From contig CAWFIT010000011.1 of assembly GCA_963815965.1 (NCBI GenBank), forward strand, positions 29,087-93,086: DNA of 64,000 bases, written 5' to 3'. This document shows positions 49,765 to 61,522 of the stretch, piece after piece. Made by a program: the position numbers and the translations under genes. The stretch's first letter is position 1. Every line of letters starts with the position of its first letter. The DNA is from DASVFB01 sp963815965 (GTDB lineage: Bacteria; Actinomycetota; Thermoleophilia; Gaiellales; Gaiellaceae). Under the pieces are notes generated by a model, which worked only from the letters and a program-made list of their open reading frames with translations, was not told where the DNA came from and made no database searches.

Positions 49765-52700
49765 GACGCTGGCTCGAGCCTGAGCGGCGCGAGGGCTTCC
49801 ACGAGCGCGACATACTCGTGGTCGATCCGGTCCGCGAGCTCGCCGGCGCCGTCGAGCTCGCCGCTCTTCGCTCGTTCCTCGAGCTCGCGGCAGAGCTCCG
49901 AGAAGCCGGGGGCGCCGAACGTCTGACCGTTCGACTTCAGCGTGTGAGCCGCTCGCCGCACCTCACCGGCTTCGCCGCGCTCGAGCGCGGCTCTCAGCGA
50001 TGCCATCAAGGACGGCGCGTCGGCGAGGAACGTGACGACTACTTCGCTGAGGAACTCGTCGCCGCCGAGCTCGCGTAGGCTCTCGAGCGCGCTCGCTTCG
50101 AGGGTCAACGCGCCATTCACGCCGCTCGACCGGCCGTGGTCGCCGAGCGGCCGGGAACGGCTCAGCGCCGCGGCCAGCTGGTCGGGCCGAACCGGCTTCG
50201 CGAGGTAGTCGTCCATCCCGGCGGCGAAGCACGCTTCGCGGTCCTCGAGCAAGGCGTTCGCGGTCATGGCGATGATGCGCGGGCGCGCCTCCGGAGGCCA
50301 GCGCTCGCAGATGCGACGCGATGCATCGAGGCCGTCCAGCTCCGGCATCTGAACGTCCATGAGGACGACGTCGTACTGCCGCCGCTCGAGCGCCGCGAGC
50401 GCCTCGAGGCCGTTCCACGCCACGTCGGCGCCGTAGCCGAGACGGTGAAGGAGTGCCAGCGCGACCTTCTGGTTCACCGCGTTGTCCTCGGCGAGCAGGA
50501 TGCGCAGCGACGACGCCACCGCAGGCTCATCGCCGTCGACAGCAACGGGCTCGGCAACCTGCGGTTCATCCGCCTGCTGCGAGAGCACCGCCAGCAGCGT
50601 GTTGTAGAGCTGCGACGCCTTGATCGGCTTCGCGAGCTGCGCGCTGAACTCCGGTGCCGCGCCCGCCTGCGGCAGGCGGCCAACCGACGTGAGGAGAATC
50701 AGCGGAAGCTCGCGTGCGTTTCGGTGATGCCTGATCTCGCGCGCAAGTGCGAGCCCGTCCATGTCGGGCATCAACATGTCGAGCACGGCGACGTCGAACG
50801 ACTCGCCCGAGGTGATCAACGCGAGCGCCGCCAGTGGGCCATCCACCGCGACGGGTTCCATCCCCCACGTTCGCGCCTGACGGGTCACGATCTCGCGGTT
50901 CGTAGCGTTGTCGTCGACCACGAGGAGGCGCCGGCCCGCGAGCCGAGGCAGGCCGTCATCGACCCGCGCCGGGACCTCCGCTTCCTGGACCCTGAGCTCG
51001 ATCTGGAATGTCGAACCTGCGCCTTCCTCGCTCTCGACCGACATCGTCCCGCCCATCAGCTCCACAAGACGCTTCGAGATCGCGAGACCGAGCCCGGTGC
51101 CCCCGTAGCGGCGGGTCGTCGAGGCATCGACCTGGCTGAAGGAGGTGAACAGCCGGTCCATCCGGTCCTGCGGGATGCCGATGCCGGTGTCGCGTACAGC
51201 AAGCCGCACACGGTGCGAGGCCGAGCCGGACCGGCTCGGAGCCGACGTCGACGACGACCTCGCCCTTCTCCGTGAACTTCACCGCGTTCGAGAGCAGGTT
51301 CAGCAGCACCTGGCGCAAGCCGGGCGACGTCACCGACGACTCCCGCCGGAACACCGTCGTCGATCAGGCAGCCGAGCTCGATCTCCTTCTGCGAGGCTCG
51401 CGGCGCGACGATGTCGAGCGCGCCCTCGACGCACTCGCGGAGGTCGAACGGCGCTCGCTCGAGCTCGAGCTTGCCCGGCCTCGATCTTCGAGTAATCGAG
51501 AATGTCGTCGATGACGTGCAGCAGGGCGTCGCCGCTCGAGCGGACGACCTCGGCGAAGTCACGCTGCTCCGCCGTCAGTTCGGTGCCGAGCAGGAGACCG
51601 GTCATACCGATCACGGCGTTCATCGGCGTCCTGATCTCGTGGCTCATCGTGGCGAGGAAGGCGCTCTTTGCCTGCGTCGCGGCTTCCGCCTCCTCGCGGG
51701 CCCGCTGCAGCTCCGTGATGTCGTGATAGATCCCTAGGAAGCCGAGGCGCGCGTCGTCAAGGAGCAACGGGACGAGCATGAGCTCGACGTCGACCGCCGT
51801 CCCGTCCTTCCGCCACCGCCTCGTGATCCGGTGAGCCCGTCCGTTCGTGAGCGCTTCATGCGTAACCTCACGCCCCTCTCCTCGAGTGTCCTCGCTGAAA
51901 ACGAGCTCATCGACCGGACGGCCGACCGCCTCCTCCGCCGTGTATCCGAACAACTCCGCCGCGGACGGATTCCAACCGGTGACGTGCTCGTCGGCGTCCA
52001 TGACGACGACGGCGACCGGACTGATCTCGACGAGCGACTCGAAGTGCTGACGTTGCCGCTCGATCTCCGCGAACAGGCGCGCGTTCTGGATCGCGACGCC
52101 GACGTTGGACGCGATCGTGGCGAGTAGGCGCACGTCCGGCTCGTCGAACCGTCCCTCCTCGCGGATGCTCTGCACGCTGAGCACGCCAATTGCCTTGTCG
52201 CCGGCAAAGATCGGCACACCGAGATAGGACTTCGAAGGTGTTCCGACCGACCCTCGCCCCTCGTACTCCTCTTCCCGATTGAACAGGAGCGGCTCGCGCG
52301 CTAAGAGGATCTGCGAAGTGAGTCCCTCTCCGTACTTCAGCGGAGGCTCGGGCCGCCGCTCGCCGGTTTCGTAGTAGTAGACGAAGTCGATCTGGCCGGC
52401 CTCCTCGTCGTGCAACGCCACGTAGGCGATGTCGGCGTCGAACGTCTCGCGGACACGCTCGCCGACGAGCTCGATCAGTGCGGCCAGCTCGAGCTGCGTC
52501 GCGAGCGCCTGGCCGACGCTGTTCACGGTCGCGAGCTCGGAGACGCGCTGGCGCGTCTCGTGGATCAGCTGCGCGTTCTCGAGCGCGACGCCGAGACTGC
52601 CCGCAATCGTTGCGAGCAGTCGTTGATCGGACTCGCTGAACGCGTGCTCGCGGTCGAGGTTGTGGATGTCGAGCACGCCCGTCGCCCGCCCCCCGACGAC

Positions 52701-55205
52701 GAGCGGCTGGAACATGGCGGAGCCGTGGGAAGGCTCGCCGGCGACCGTCTCCGGGTTCCCGTACTCGACGAGCGCCGCGTCCATGTTCTCGAGGATGACG
52801 AGCGGCTCGCGGGTATCCAGCACGTGCTTCCGGAAGCCGATCACGGACAGCGTCACGTTCGGGTAGTGGACGCCGCGCTCGATCTGGTACACGAAGCGCA
52901 GGAGCCCGGCGTCCTCGTCGTGGACGGCGATGCCGATGGCCTGTGGGTCGAAGACCTCGCGGAGCTTCTCGCCCACCAGGTCGTAGATCGCCTGCGGGTC
53001 GAGCTCGCCGGCGATCGAGTCCTGGACGCTGTTGATCAGCGCGAGCTCGGCGTTGCGCTGCCGCGTCTCGTGCACCAGTCGGGCGTTCTCGAGCGCGACG
53101 CTCAGGCTGCCGCAGAGCGTCGTCAGGAGCCGCTGGTCGGAATCGGTGAAGGCATGCGTTCGGTCGACGTTCTGAAGGGAGATGACGCCCGTCGCGCGGC
53201 CGCCGACGACCAGGGGAACGAATAGGGCCGATTTGATCGGCTCGCCACTCAAGACGTACGGGTTGCCGTACTGCTGCGCCACCTCGGGCGTGCTCTCCTC
53301 GAGCATCAACGGCTCGCGTGTCTCGATCACGTGCTTGCGAAAGCCGATCAGCGGGATCGGCTCCTCCTCAAGGCGCTCGCCGCGCTCGATCACGTACGGG
53401 AACTGCAGCAGCCCAGTTGCCTCGTCCAGGATCGAGATGCTGACGACCTGGGCGTCGAACACCTCTTGCAGCTTGCCCCCCACGAGGTCGTAGATCGCCT
53501 GCGGGTCGAGCTCACCCGCGATCGCCTGCTGCACGCTGTTGATCAGCGCCAGCTCGGCGTTCCGCTGCCGCGTCTCGTGCACCAGCCGCGCGTTCTCGAG
53601 CGCGACGCTGAGGCTGCCGGCGAGCGTGGTCAACAGGCGGACGTCGCTCTCCGTGAACACGTTCGTCCGGTCGAGGTTCTGCAACGAGATGCGACCCCGG
53701 ACCTCGTCCCCGGACGTCAGCGGCATGACGAGCATGGCGAGCGGCGCTTCGCCGGAGAGCACGGGGATCTGTGCGCCACGCTCCCGCTCCCATGTCGGCA
53801 CGTCGTTGATCAACACGTGTGCCTTCGTCTCGAACATCTGTTGCGTGGCGGGCGAGAGGGTGATCGGCGCCGACTCGTCCGGGAAGCGGACGCCACGCTC
53901 AATCGTGTACGGGTAGCGCACGAGCCCAGCGTCGAAGTCGAAGATGCCGATGTCGACGACCTGGGCGTCGAAGATCTCCTGGATCTTGTCGCCGACGACG
54001 TCGTAGATCGCCTGCATCTCTAACTCGCCCGCAAGTCCTTGCTGGACGCTGTTGATCAGCGCCAGCTCGGCGTTGCGCTGGCGCGTCTCGTGCACCAGAC
54101 GCGCGTTCTCGAGCGCGACGCTCAGGCTCTGCGCCAGCGTCTCTAGCAGCTGCCGGTCGGATGCGCTGAACGCGTGCTCCCGATCGATGTTCTGCAGCGA
54201 GATCACGCCAGGGGCTTTGCCGCCGGCGACCAACGGAACGTAGAGGACGGACTTCGGCATTTCGCCCGACAGCAACGGGTTTCCGTATCGCTTCGCGGCC
54301 TCCTCGAGGTCTTCGTTGATCAGGAGCGACTCGCGCGTCTCGATCACCCGGCGCCTGAAGCCGATCAACTCGATTGTTGCCTCCGGGTAGTGCACGCCGC
54401 GCTCGATCGAGTACGGGAAGTGCAACAACCCGGACACCTCGTCGTGAACCGCGATATCGACGACCTGCGCGTCGAAGATGTCGCGGATCTTGTCGCCGAC
54501 CACGTCGTAGATCGCCTGCAGCTCGAGCTCGCCGGCGAGCGCCTCCTGGACGCTGTTGATCAGCGCCAACTCCGCGTTCCGCTGCCGCGTTTCCTCGATC
54601 GCACGGGCGCGGGAGAGCGCAGTGCCGACGTGCTGCCCTACGAACGCAAGCAAGTCCTTGTCCTGCTCGTTGTACTGAACGTCCTTCGTGTACGACTGGA
54701 CGACGAGCACGCCCACGATCTGCTCCTGGGCCTTGAGCGGAACGCCGAGCCAGGTCGACTCCTCGTTGGCGACGCCGAGCGGCTCGACTTCGCCCTGCTC
54801 GATCAACGCCGTCAGCCGATCGTATGGGAGCAGCAGCGGCTGCCCAGTCCGCAGTAAGTAACCAGTCAACCCCCGCGCCTGACGGTGGCCGAACTCGACC
54901 CATTCGTTCGGGTCGGCCCAGTCTTCGTCGACCTCGTCTACCCAGTAGGGGTAGTTGATCAGCTGTCGCTCGTCGTCGTAGAGCGCGATGTAGAAGTTGT
55001 TCGCGTTCATCAGCTCGCCGACGACGCCGTGCACGGCCCGGTAGAAGTCATGCATGTCCCGAGCCGTGCTCGCGAGCTCGGCGATGCGATAGAGCGCGGA
55101 CTGCACGTGCTCGCCTTGCCGATGCTCCGCCTCGGAAGCTTCGAGCTCGGCCAGGCGGCGGCGCACCTCGGCGAGCTCCGCGAAGCGGTCGGCGTCTGCG
55201 GTCAT
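49761..55205 (-). CDS. Giant hybrid histidine kinase: six GAF, PAS, HisKA, HATPase, two REC, Hpt; three local frameshifts
   Basis: Corrected length ~1815 residues from ATG 55205. GAF1 spans residues ~40-200; four closely related GAF modules follow, each opened by ETRQRNAELALINSVQ; GAF6 ends near 1100, PAS near 1110-1215. HisKA has FLATMSHEIRTPMNAVIGM. Frames shift near 51475, 51322 and 51235, yet all parts are present: LNLLSNAVKF, DTGIGIP and GGTGLGLAISKRL. Two receivers follow (VAVLDMLMPDMDG; VVLMDVQMPELDG) and an Hpt with AAHTLKSNG. No TM segment: a cytosolic integrator of small ligands or light. It feeds the adjoining REC-cyclase. Confidence 0.9.
52415..54593 (-). repeat. Tandemly duplicated GAF modules
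   Basis: Four to five units of about 540 bp, most alike at their starts, where the sequence for NARLVHETRQRNAELALINS recurs. Each then carries ELDPQAIYDLVGxK-like and LxVALENARL segments. Recent internal duplication is likely. Confidence 0.8.
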
Positions 55206-55342
55206 CTAGGTAGCCGCAATCGGCACGGTGATCCGGTCCACGATCACTACAACCAAGTATCCCGCGTGGCTCACAGTTCGTCTAGCCAGGCGCCGCCGCG
55301 CAGTTCTGCCACCTCTGTCTCCTCGCGAGGGCAGGGCTTCGT

Positions 55343-55876
55343 CTACGGGCGATACTGCTGGTCGAGTGAGCAGACGGTGTCGACGTGGACGCGAATCCAG
55401 ACACCGGAGTTGAGCGGCTCGAACAACGCGACGTCGGATCCGCCGTTCACGATCCGCTCCAGCTCGGAGACCGTAGTCGGAGTCTGGCCCAGCGCCCCGG
55501 GCCCACCGCGGGTGAGGACGGTGACGGCGGCCGACTCCGGAACGATGTAGGTCAGGAGGCGATGGCTCTCGTCCACGACGTAGTTGTCGTTCGGAACCGG
55601 CTGACCCGCCGGGACTGCGCCGTCCTCTGCGGCCGCGGCGTTGGCGGTGATGCCGCTCGTGAAAAAGGCCGGATCGAACCGCAGCGTGTAGTGGTCGCCG
55701 CTGCGCTCGAGCGACTCGATTTGCCCGAAGCTGCGGTCGCCGCACGGCTTGACGGCGACGGTTCTGACGCCGTTCCCGAAAGCCAACGACGCGAAGACCG
55801 CGGCTGCGACACCTGTAACAACGGCAACCACGGTGAGAACGACGAACGATGGTCTGGTGAAAGGACGGATCGACAT
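55343..55876 (-). CDS. Membrane-anchored or secreted hypothetical protein
   Basis: I chose ATG 55876, with GAGGGAG upstream, over an earlier in-frame start. One N-terminal TM/signal (FVVLTVVAVVTGVAAAVFA), then a ~140-residue outside domain with two Cys (VKPCGDRSFG and DTVCSLDQQY) likely paired, beta-rich segments (HYTLRFDPAFF; RLLTYIVPES) and VELERIVNGGSD-like helix. No family recognised. Transcribed in the same direction as the kinase but 138 bp away. Confidence 0.6.
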   Translation of the reverse strand: MSIRPFTRPSFVVLTVVAVVTGVAAAVFASLAFGNGVRTVAVKPCGDRSFGQIESLERSGDHYTLRFDPAFFTSGITANAAAAEDGAVPAGQPVPNDNYVVDESHRLLTYIVPESAAVTVLTRGGPGALGQTPTTVSELERIVNGGSDVALFEPLNSGVWIRVHVDTVCSLDQQYRP

Positions 55877-56103
55877 GGCCTGCTCCCTCTTTGCGGTTGA
55901 GTTCTTCATTCGGTGTCTCAAGTGTCGCCGCGGGCGGCCAGCCGATCCATGGACGTGAGATAGGCGGTCGATGGAATTGCGCGCGCTTGCTTACCGCAGG
56001 TACTGCGAGCGTTCGGTCGGGCTCAACGTCCGGCCGAGCCGGGCAAGCCTTGCCCGGGCCAGCGCAACGAGACCGGGCAGGTGCGCGCAGACGTCGCGGA
56101 CGT

Positions 56104-56481
56104 TCAGGTGATGGTGAAGACGCCCTTCATTCCAGCCGCCGCGTGGCCGGCAACCGTGCACTTGTACGGGTAGGTGCCCTTGCGCAGGAACGTAACGCGC
56201 AGGGTGGCCGACTTACCGTGCGAGAGGAGCCTCGTTTTCCGGCCCTTGATCTGGAAGTCGTGTTGAAGTGCGCCGACGTTCGTAACCTTGAAGACCACCA
56301 CGCCGCGCCTCGCCTTCTTCGTGCTCAGGATGAACTTGAACTCCTTCGCTGTCACCTTCACGTTCGCGAGCAACGCAGCATTGTGCGAGGCACGCGCCGC
56401 CGGCTGCCGGCCCGCCTGTGCAGTGGCACCAAAGAACGCGATCGCCGCTGTCGCGACCGCACCGACCACCATCACCCTCAT
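56104..56481 (-). CDS. Exported cupredoxin-like copper protein
   Basis: 125 residues with a signal peptide (VVGAVATAAIAFFGATAQAG). The plastocyanin/azurin fold is clear: VTAKEFKFILSTKKARRGVV, first His in ALQHDFQIK, then Cys-His-Met in YPYKCTVAGHAAAGMKGVF, a type 1 copper site. Ten residues longer loops are absent, so it is a minimal cupredoxin. It could carry electrons to or from surface enzymes. Confidence 0.9.
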   Translation of the reverse strand: MRVMVVGAVATAAIAFFGATAQAGRQPAARASHNAALLANVKVTAKEFKFILSTKKARRGVVVFKVTNVGALQHDFQIKGRKTRLLSHGKSATLRVTFLRKGTYPYKCTVAGHAAAGMKGVFTIT

Positions 56482-56555
56482 CGTTCCCTCCCTCGACGAC
56501 GACCGCGCGATCGTAACAAGGTGTCACGCCGTCCTGCCTCTACGCCCAGTGACCT

Positions 56556-56596
56556 CCTCTGGAGGCCGGTGGCTTCGACACCCCAGCCTCCAGAGG
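56556..56596. terminator. Hairpin after the repeat-protein gene
   Basis: CCTCTGGAGGC pairs with GCCTCCAGAGG across a 19-base loop. It lies 12 bp beyond the stop at 56609. Confidence 0.55.
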
Positions 56597-56608
56597 ATGA
56601 GCGACCGG

Positions 56609-59600
56609 CTAGGAGACCGGCAGGCCGTCCACGAGGAGCTGAATGGCACCCGGGGCGAGGTCGTCAGTGGTCACGGTGTCCGTCCCGCCGAGCGTGTTGA
56701 TCTCGAGCCGATCTCTGGCGGGCTCCTGGTTGAGGATCACGACCGACGAGGTAACGCCGGTCTTCACGGCCTCTGCGTTTCCGCGGACGCCGATCGTGTC
56801 GTCGCCGTCTGTGGCGTTGAGGATGACTCGATCGGTCTCCCCGTCGCCACCGCCGAGGTCGACGTCCAAGCGGGGCAGGTCCGTGCCGGTGAGGTCGTTG
56901 ACCGTGACGGTGTCGGCGCCGGCGAGCGCTGCGAAGTCGATCTGTTCGAGCCCGACAGTGTCCATCGTCACATTGGCGACGTCACGTTTGAACAGCACGT
57001 GGTTTCCGTCCGCTGACAGTTCGACCTGCTCGGCCACATTGGCGCCGATGAAGTTCAACGTGTCGACTCCGTCTTGGCCGTCGACGACGTCGCTGCCGTC
57101 GCCGGGATCCCATTCGAAGCTGTCGTCGCCGGCGCCGAGCGACGCTTGATCGTCGCCTTTGAAGCCGGAGACCACATCATCCCCGTCGCCGCCGAGCAGG
57201 TGATCGTTGCCGAGCCCGCCGAAGAGCTCGTCGTCTCCGGCGCCGCCGTCGAGGGTGAGGGCGATCGCCCCCGCGGCGAGGTTGGGTGCGGCGATGCTGT
57301 CGTTGCCGCCAAGACCGGCGACCGCGAGTTGATCGTCGGCCTCCTGGTGCTGGATCGTCACGCGAGCCGAAAGGCCCGTGACGCTGACTGCGGTTGCAGC
57401 CCCGGCGACCTCGATCGCGTCGCTACCGTCCGTTCCGTCGACAGAGACTCGGTCGGCCTCGCCGTCGCCGCCGAGGTCGAGATTCACTTCGGTGAGGCCG
57501 GTTTCACTCAGGTCGTTGGCTCCGAAGACGTCGGCGCCGCCGAGCGTGTTGACGTCGAGCCGTTCGACGCCGGCGGTGTCCATCGTGATGCGGCCGGGGT
57601 CGCGGACGAGCCTGAACCGGTTGCCATTCGGGGACAGGCCGAACCGCTCGGCCACGTCTGCGCCGTTGAAGCGGAGCGTGTCGGCGCCGTCCTGGCCCTC
57701 GACCGTGTCGCTGCCGTCGCCGGGATCCCAGACGAACGTGTCGTCACCCGCGCCGAGGAACGCGGCGTCGTTGCCACCGTTTCCGTCGAGCGAGTCGTTC
57801 CCGTCGCCGCCCAGCAGCGTCTCGACTCCCTTGCCCCCGGCGAGCGTGTCGTTTCCGGCACCGCCGTCCACGACGAACTGGATCGCTCCGGCGGCCAGGC
57901 CGGCTGCGTTCACCGTGTCGGCGCCTGCGAGCGTGTTGAGCTCGAGCCGATCACTCGCCGCTTCCTGATGCAAGATCTGAATGCTTGCGGCGAGACCGTC
58001 GACCTTCACGGCATTTGCGTCTCCGTCGACATTGACCGTGTCGTCGCCGTTGGTCGCGTTGACGATCACCCGATCGGCCTGACCGTCGCCGGCCGTTCCG
58101 CCGAGGGCGCCTGCGAGGTCGACGTTCACAGCCGTGACGCCGGTCCCGCTGAGATCGTTGGTGGTGACGACGTCCGCGCCGCCGAGCGTGTTGACGTCGA
58201 CCCGCTCGACACCGGCTGTGTCCATAGTGATCGCGCCGACGTCACGGAAGAGCTTGAGACGGCTGCCGTTCGCCGACAGGTCGATCCGCTCGGCCGCGAC
58301 GGCGCCGTTGAAACGCATCGTGTCGGAGCCGTCCTGGCCCTCGACCGTGTCGCTCCCGTCGCCGGGATCCCACACGAAGGTGTCGTCCCCCGCGCCCAGG
58401 AGCGCCAGGTCGTTTCCACCGTTCCCGTCGAGCGAATCGTTCCCGTCGCCGCCGCGCAACGTCTCAATTCCTTTTGCGCCGGCGAGCGTGTCGTCTCCGG
58501 CGCCGCCGTCAAGGGTCAGCGTGATCTGCGCGGCAAGGGCCGCCGCCGAGATCCGATCGTTGCCGCCGAGACCGTCGACGGCGAGCTGATCGCTCGGCTC
58601 TTGATGCTGAATCGCCACGCGGGCCGCGAGTCCTGAGACCGCGAGTGAAGACGCGTCCCCGTCGACGTTGATCGCGTCGTCGCCGTTCGTGCCGCCGACG
58701 ATCACCTGGTCGGATTGACCGTCACCGGCGCCCGCGTCGAGGTTCACGGCGCCGACGCCTGTTCCCGACAAATCGTTGACGGACAACACATCGGCGCCGC
58801 CGAGCGCGTTGACGTCGACCCGCTCGACGCCGGCCGTGTCCATCGTGATCGCGCCGACGTCGCGGAAGAGCCTCAACCGGTTGCCGTTCGCCGACAGGTC
58901 GATCCGCTCGGCCGCGTCGGCGCCGTTGAAGCGCAACACGTCCGTGCCGTCCTGACCTTCGACGGTGTCGCTGCCGTCACCCGCATCCCAGACGAACGTG
59001 TCGTCGCCTGCGCCGAGGAACGCCGTGTCGCGGCCCGCGTTCCCGTCGAGCGAATCGTTCCCGTCCGCCGCCTAGAAGCGTCTCGGCTCCCGAGCCGCCG
59101 GCGATCGTGTCGTTACCGGAACCGCCGTCGATTGTCGTCGGAATCGTGGTCGTGAAGACTCCGTTGCGCTCGTCGACACGCAGGAGGTCGTCGCCTCCCC
59201 TGGCATCGACAGTGATCCGCGCGATCGACGCGCGCTCGAAGCTTGCGTCGGCGGACCCGTTGTCGCCGACGTCGACCTGCAGAACGCCCGGCGTTCCGGC
59301 CTTCAGGCGTAGCGCGATCGTGTCGGCCGCTTCCGTGCCTTTGACCGCCAGCACACCGTGTGCGAGCGTCGCGTACTTGAACGTCGCGGGCTTGGGCTTC
59401 CGCACCGCCGCTCCGGCGGCCGAGACCGCGTACCACCTGCCGCCGAAAGCGCTGAGGCCTTCGCCCCGGGTCTGGCCGGCCCGCTTGTCGCCGGCGAAGT
59501 AATAGAGCGGGTGGGCGTGGTAGGTGACCTGAATCCGACCGTCCTTGCGGCGGGTCGTGCCCAGGAGCGCGCTGCGGGCACCGGAGATGGCCCTCGGCTT

Positions 59601-59852
59601 GCCGTGCGTGGTGAACGGCGGCCAGTTGCGCGCGCAGGCGCCGTTGCAGCTGCTCACGCGTCGTTTGTCGTGCGTCGACAGGTAGAGCGTCCTGCCGTGC
59701 GAGTCGACGAGGATCCGGCCGAGGCTGCGTTGCGCAACCTTGACGGCCGCTCCGCGCCCACTCGCGGCACCGGCCTCCGCGGCGAAGGCGACCACCAGGA
59801 CGAGAACGGCGATCGCGAGAAGTGTGAAGTGAGTCAGTCTGGTCATGGTCAT
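56609..59852 (-). CDS. Large secreted PF03640-headed calcium-binding repeat protein, one frameshift
   Basis: About 1080 residues after correcting one base near 59069. A signal peptide (LLAIAVLVLVVAFAAEAGAA) precedes a PF03640-type secreted domain: GRTLYLSTHDKRRVSSCNGACARNWPPF and YHAHPLYYFAGDKRAGQT (given here as separate short motifs GRTLYLSTHD, CNGACARNWPPF, HPLYYFAGD). Then come RTX-like GGxGxDxL nonapeptides (GGSGNDTIAGG) alternating with ~200-residue units that repeat four times. No C-terminal anchor. Probably an adhesin, matrix or calcium-binding surface-layer protein. Confidence 0.82.
56620..58990 (-). repeat. About four copies of a ~600-bp coding repeat
   Basis: Each copy encodes, in order, FVWDPGDGSDTVEGQDG, LRFNGA, ITMDTAGVERVDVN, LGGADV, TNGDDTVNVDGDA, a HQEA segment and GGAGDDTLAGG-like nonapeptides. 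Copies are more alike in the middle than at the end. Long GC repeats like this are prone to misassembly. Confidence 0.85.
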
Positions 59853-59936
59853 GGTTTCCTCTCCGCGTGGTTGTCTGTCGTCCCACTGGAAGACACCCGC
59901 AGCCGGCGTCTATTCCCAATGCGGCGCGCGTCAGCA

Positions 59937-61380
59937 ATGAGTGACGGCTCGGACAACCCTCTTCTGCGTCGTTGGGGCGAAGATCGGCGGCCGCCCCGCC
60001 GCAGCCTGCCGCGTTGGATCTGGCCGCTGCTCGCGGTCTCCACCGTCGCCGCGCTCGGCCTTGTGTTCTGGCTCTCCGGGCGTTCCGAGCCGTGGCGCTC
60101 GCCGAGCGGTCAACCGCATTTTGCGTCGTGCACGTACGGCGGCTATGTCAACGGCTGGTGCGCCCACCTGCGCGTCGCGGAGGATCCGCGTAAGCCGAAC
60201 GGCCCGATGATCTCCCTGCGAATCGCGGTGTTGCCGGCGACGAAGCGGCCCGCGGCCGGCGCGCTGTTCTATCTCGAAGGCGGGCCGGGTGGCGCGGCGA
60301 CCGCAGCTGCGATACGAGTGAACGCCCTCTTCGCGCGGGTACAGCGAAACCGTGATCTCGTCATGGTCGACCAGCGTGGCACGGGCGGCTCGCGCCGTCT
60401 TGCCTGCCCCAACGGATACGTGCGCGGAACGGACGCGACGGCAGTGACCGGTTATCTCCGACGGTGTCTCGCCCGGCTCGACGCAGATCCGCGGCTCTAC
60501 ACGACGAGTGTGGCCGCAGACGACCTGGAGATCGTGCGTCGCACGCTCGGGTACGGGAAGATCGATCTCTTCGGTGGCTCCTACGGCGCCACGCTCGCGC
60601 AGGCGTACGTGCGCCGATACCCCGAGTCCGTACGCAGCGTCGTTCTCGACGGCGGCTCGCTCCCGGATGTCCGGATCTACGACGTCTCCGCTCGCAACGC
60701 GGAACGGGCTCTCGACGCGCAACTCGCGCGCTGCGCGGCTGCGCCCGCCTGCGCACGCGCCTATCCGCATCCGAGGCGACAGCTCGACCAACTGCTCGCA
60801 CGCCCGCCGCGCCTCGTCGCCCTCCCCACCGGCAAGGTGCTGCTGCGCCCCAACGACATCGCCTGGACGGTGGACTGGCTATCCGAGACGGCCGAGGACG
60901 CCGCGATCATTCCGTTCGCGGTGAACGCCGCTGCGCACGGCGACTACACGACGCTCGCGACGACATACGCCGAGCGGCTCGGCGGCTCGAACCTCGAGGC
61001 GCTCGCGCGGCTCGTCCCTTTCTGGACGATCGTCTGCTCCGAGCCGTGGGCGGCTTTCGACCCAGCGGCGACCGCGCGCGCCGGGAGGGGGAGCTACCTC
61101 GCCCAGGCGGCGGTTGCTCGTGCCCGGCTCTTCCGCCACGCCTGCCCCGTCGTCCCGAAGGGACGCGTCCCAACCGACGCCGCACAGCCTTCGAGTCGTG
61201 CGCGTGCCCACGCTGCTGCTGGCCGGCGGGGCCGACCCGCTCGACCCCACGGCAAACCTGCGCGGCTGGCGTCGGCTCTTCCCGCGCGGACACCTGATCG
61301 TCGTGCCCGGCGCCGGGCACGGCACGCTCGAGTACGACTGCGTCCAGAAGCTCATCGCGCGCTTCGTCGACACGCGATAG
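59937..61380 (+). pseudogene. TAP-like alpha/beta hydrolase (serine peptidase family), one-base frameshift
   Basis: ATG 59937. One N-terminal TM (WIWPLLAVSTVAALGLVFWL), then an alpha/beta hydrolase: oxyanion EGGPGGAAT, DQRGTGGS, nucleophile Ser in LFGGSYGATLAQAY. The frame breaks by one base near 61181-61192; corrected, it continues LRVVRVPTLLLAGGADPLDP with the acid and PGAGHGTLEYD with the His, stopping at 61380. It resembles Streptomyces tripeptidyl aminopeptidases (SlpD/TAP). Corrected ~480 residues. Membrane-tethered, facing out. Confidence 0.87.
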
Positions 61381-61465
61381 CGCGACGGGGCTCAACGCCT
61401 CGTGCGTCCGACACGTGTCGCTACCTCCGTTCATAACCGGCTAGCAAGAAGGAGCCTTCTCGCAC

Positions 61466-61495
61466 GTGCGGGCGGGCCTCACGGCCCGCCCGCAC
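61466..61495. terminator. 13-bp perfect hairpin terminator
   Basis: GTGCGGGCGGGCC pairs with GGCCCGCCCGCAC around TCAC. It separates the hydrolase and PKD-protein genes, which converge. Confidence 0.8.
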
Positions 61496-61522
61496 CTCGA
61501 GCGAGTTCGGTGTATCGACTAC

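Noticed and set aside
56600..58990. CRISPR-like periodicity
   Set aside because: The repeats are long, in frame and encode a protein; no 25-40 bp repeats with uniform spacers occur anywhere in the window.
59358..59936. Upstream part of the hydrolase frame (692-residue version)
   Set aside because: Antisense to the PF03640 domain; ATG 59937 gives a clean TM start.
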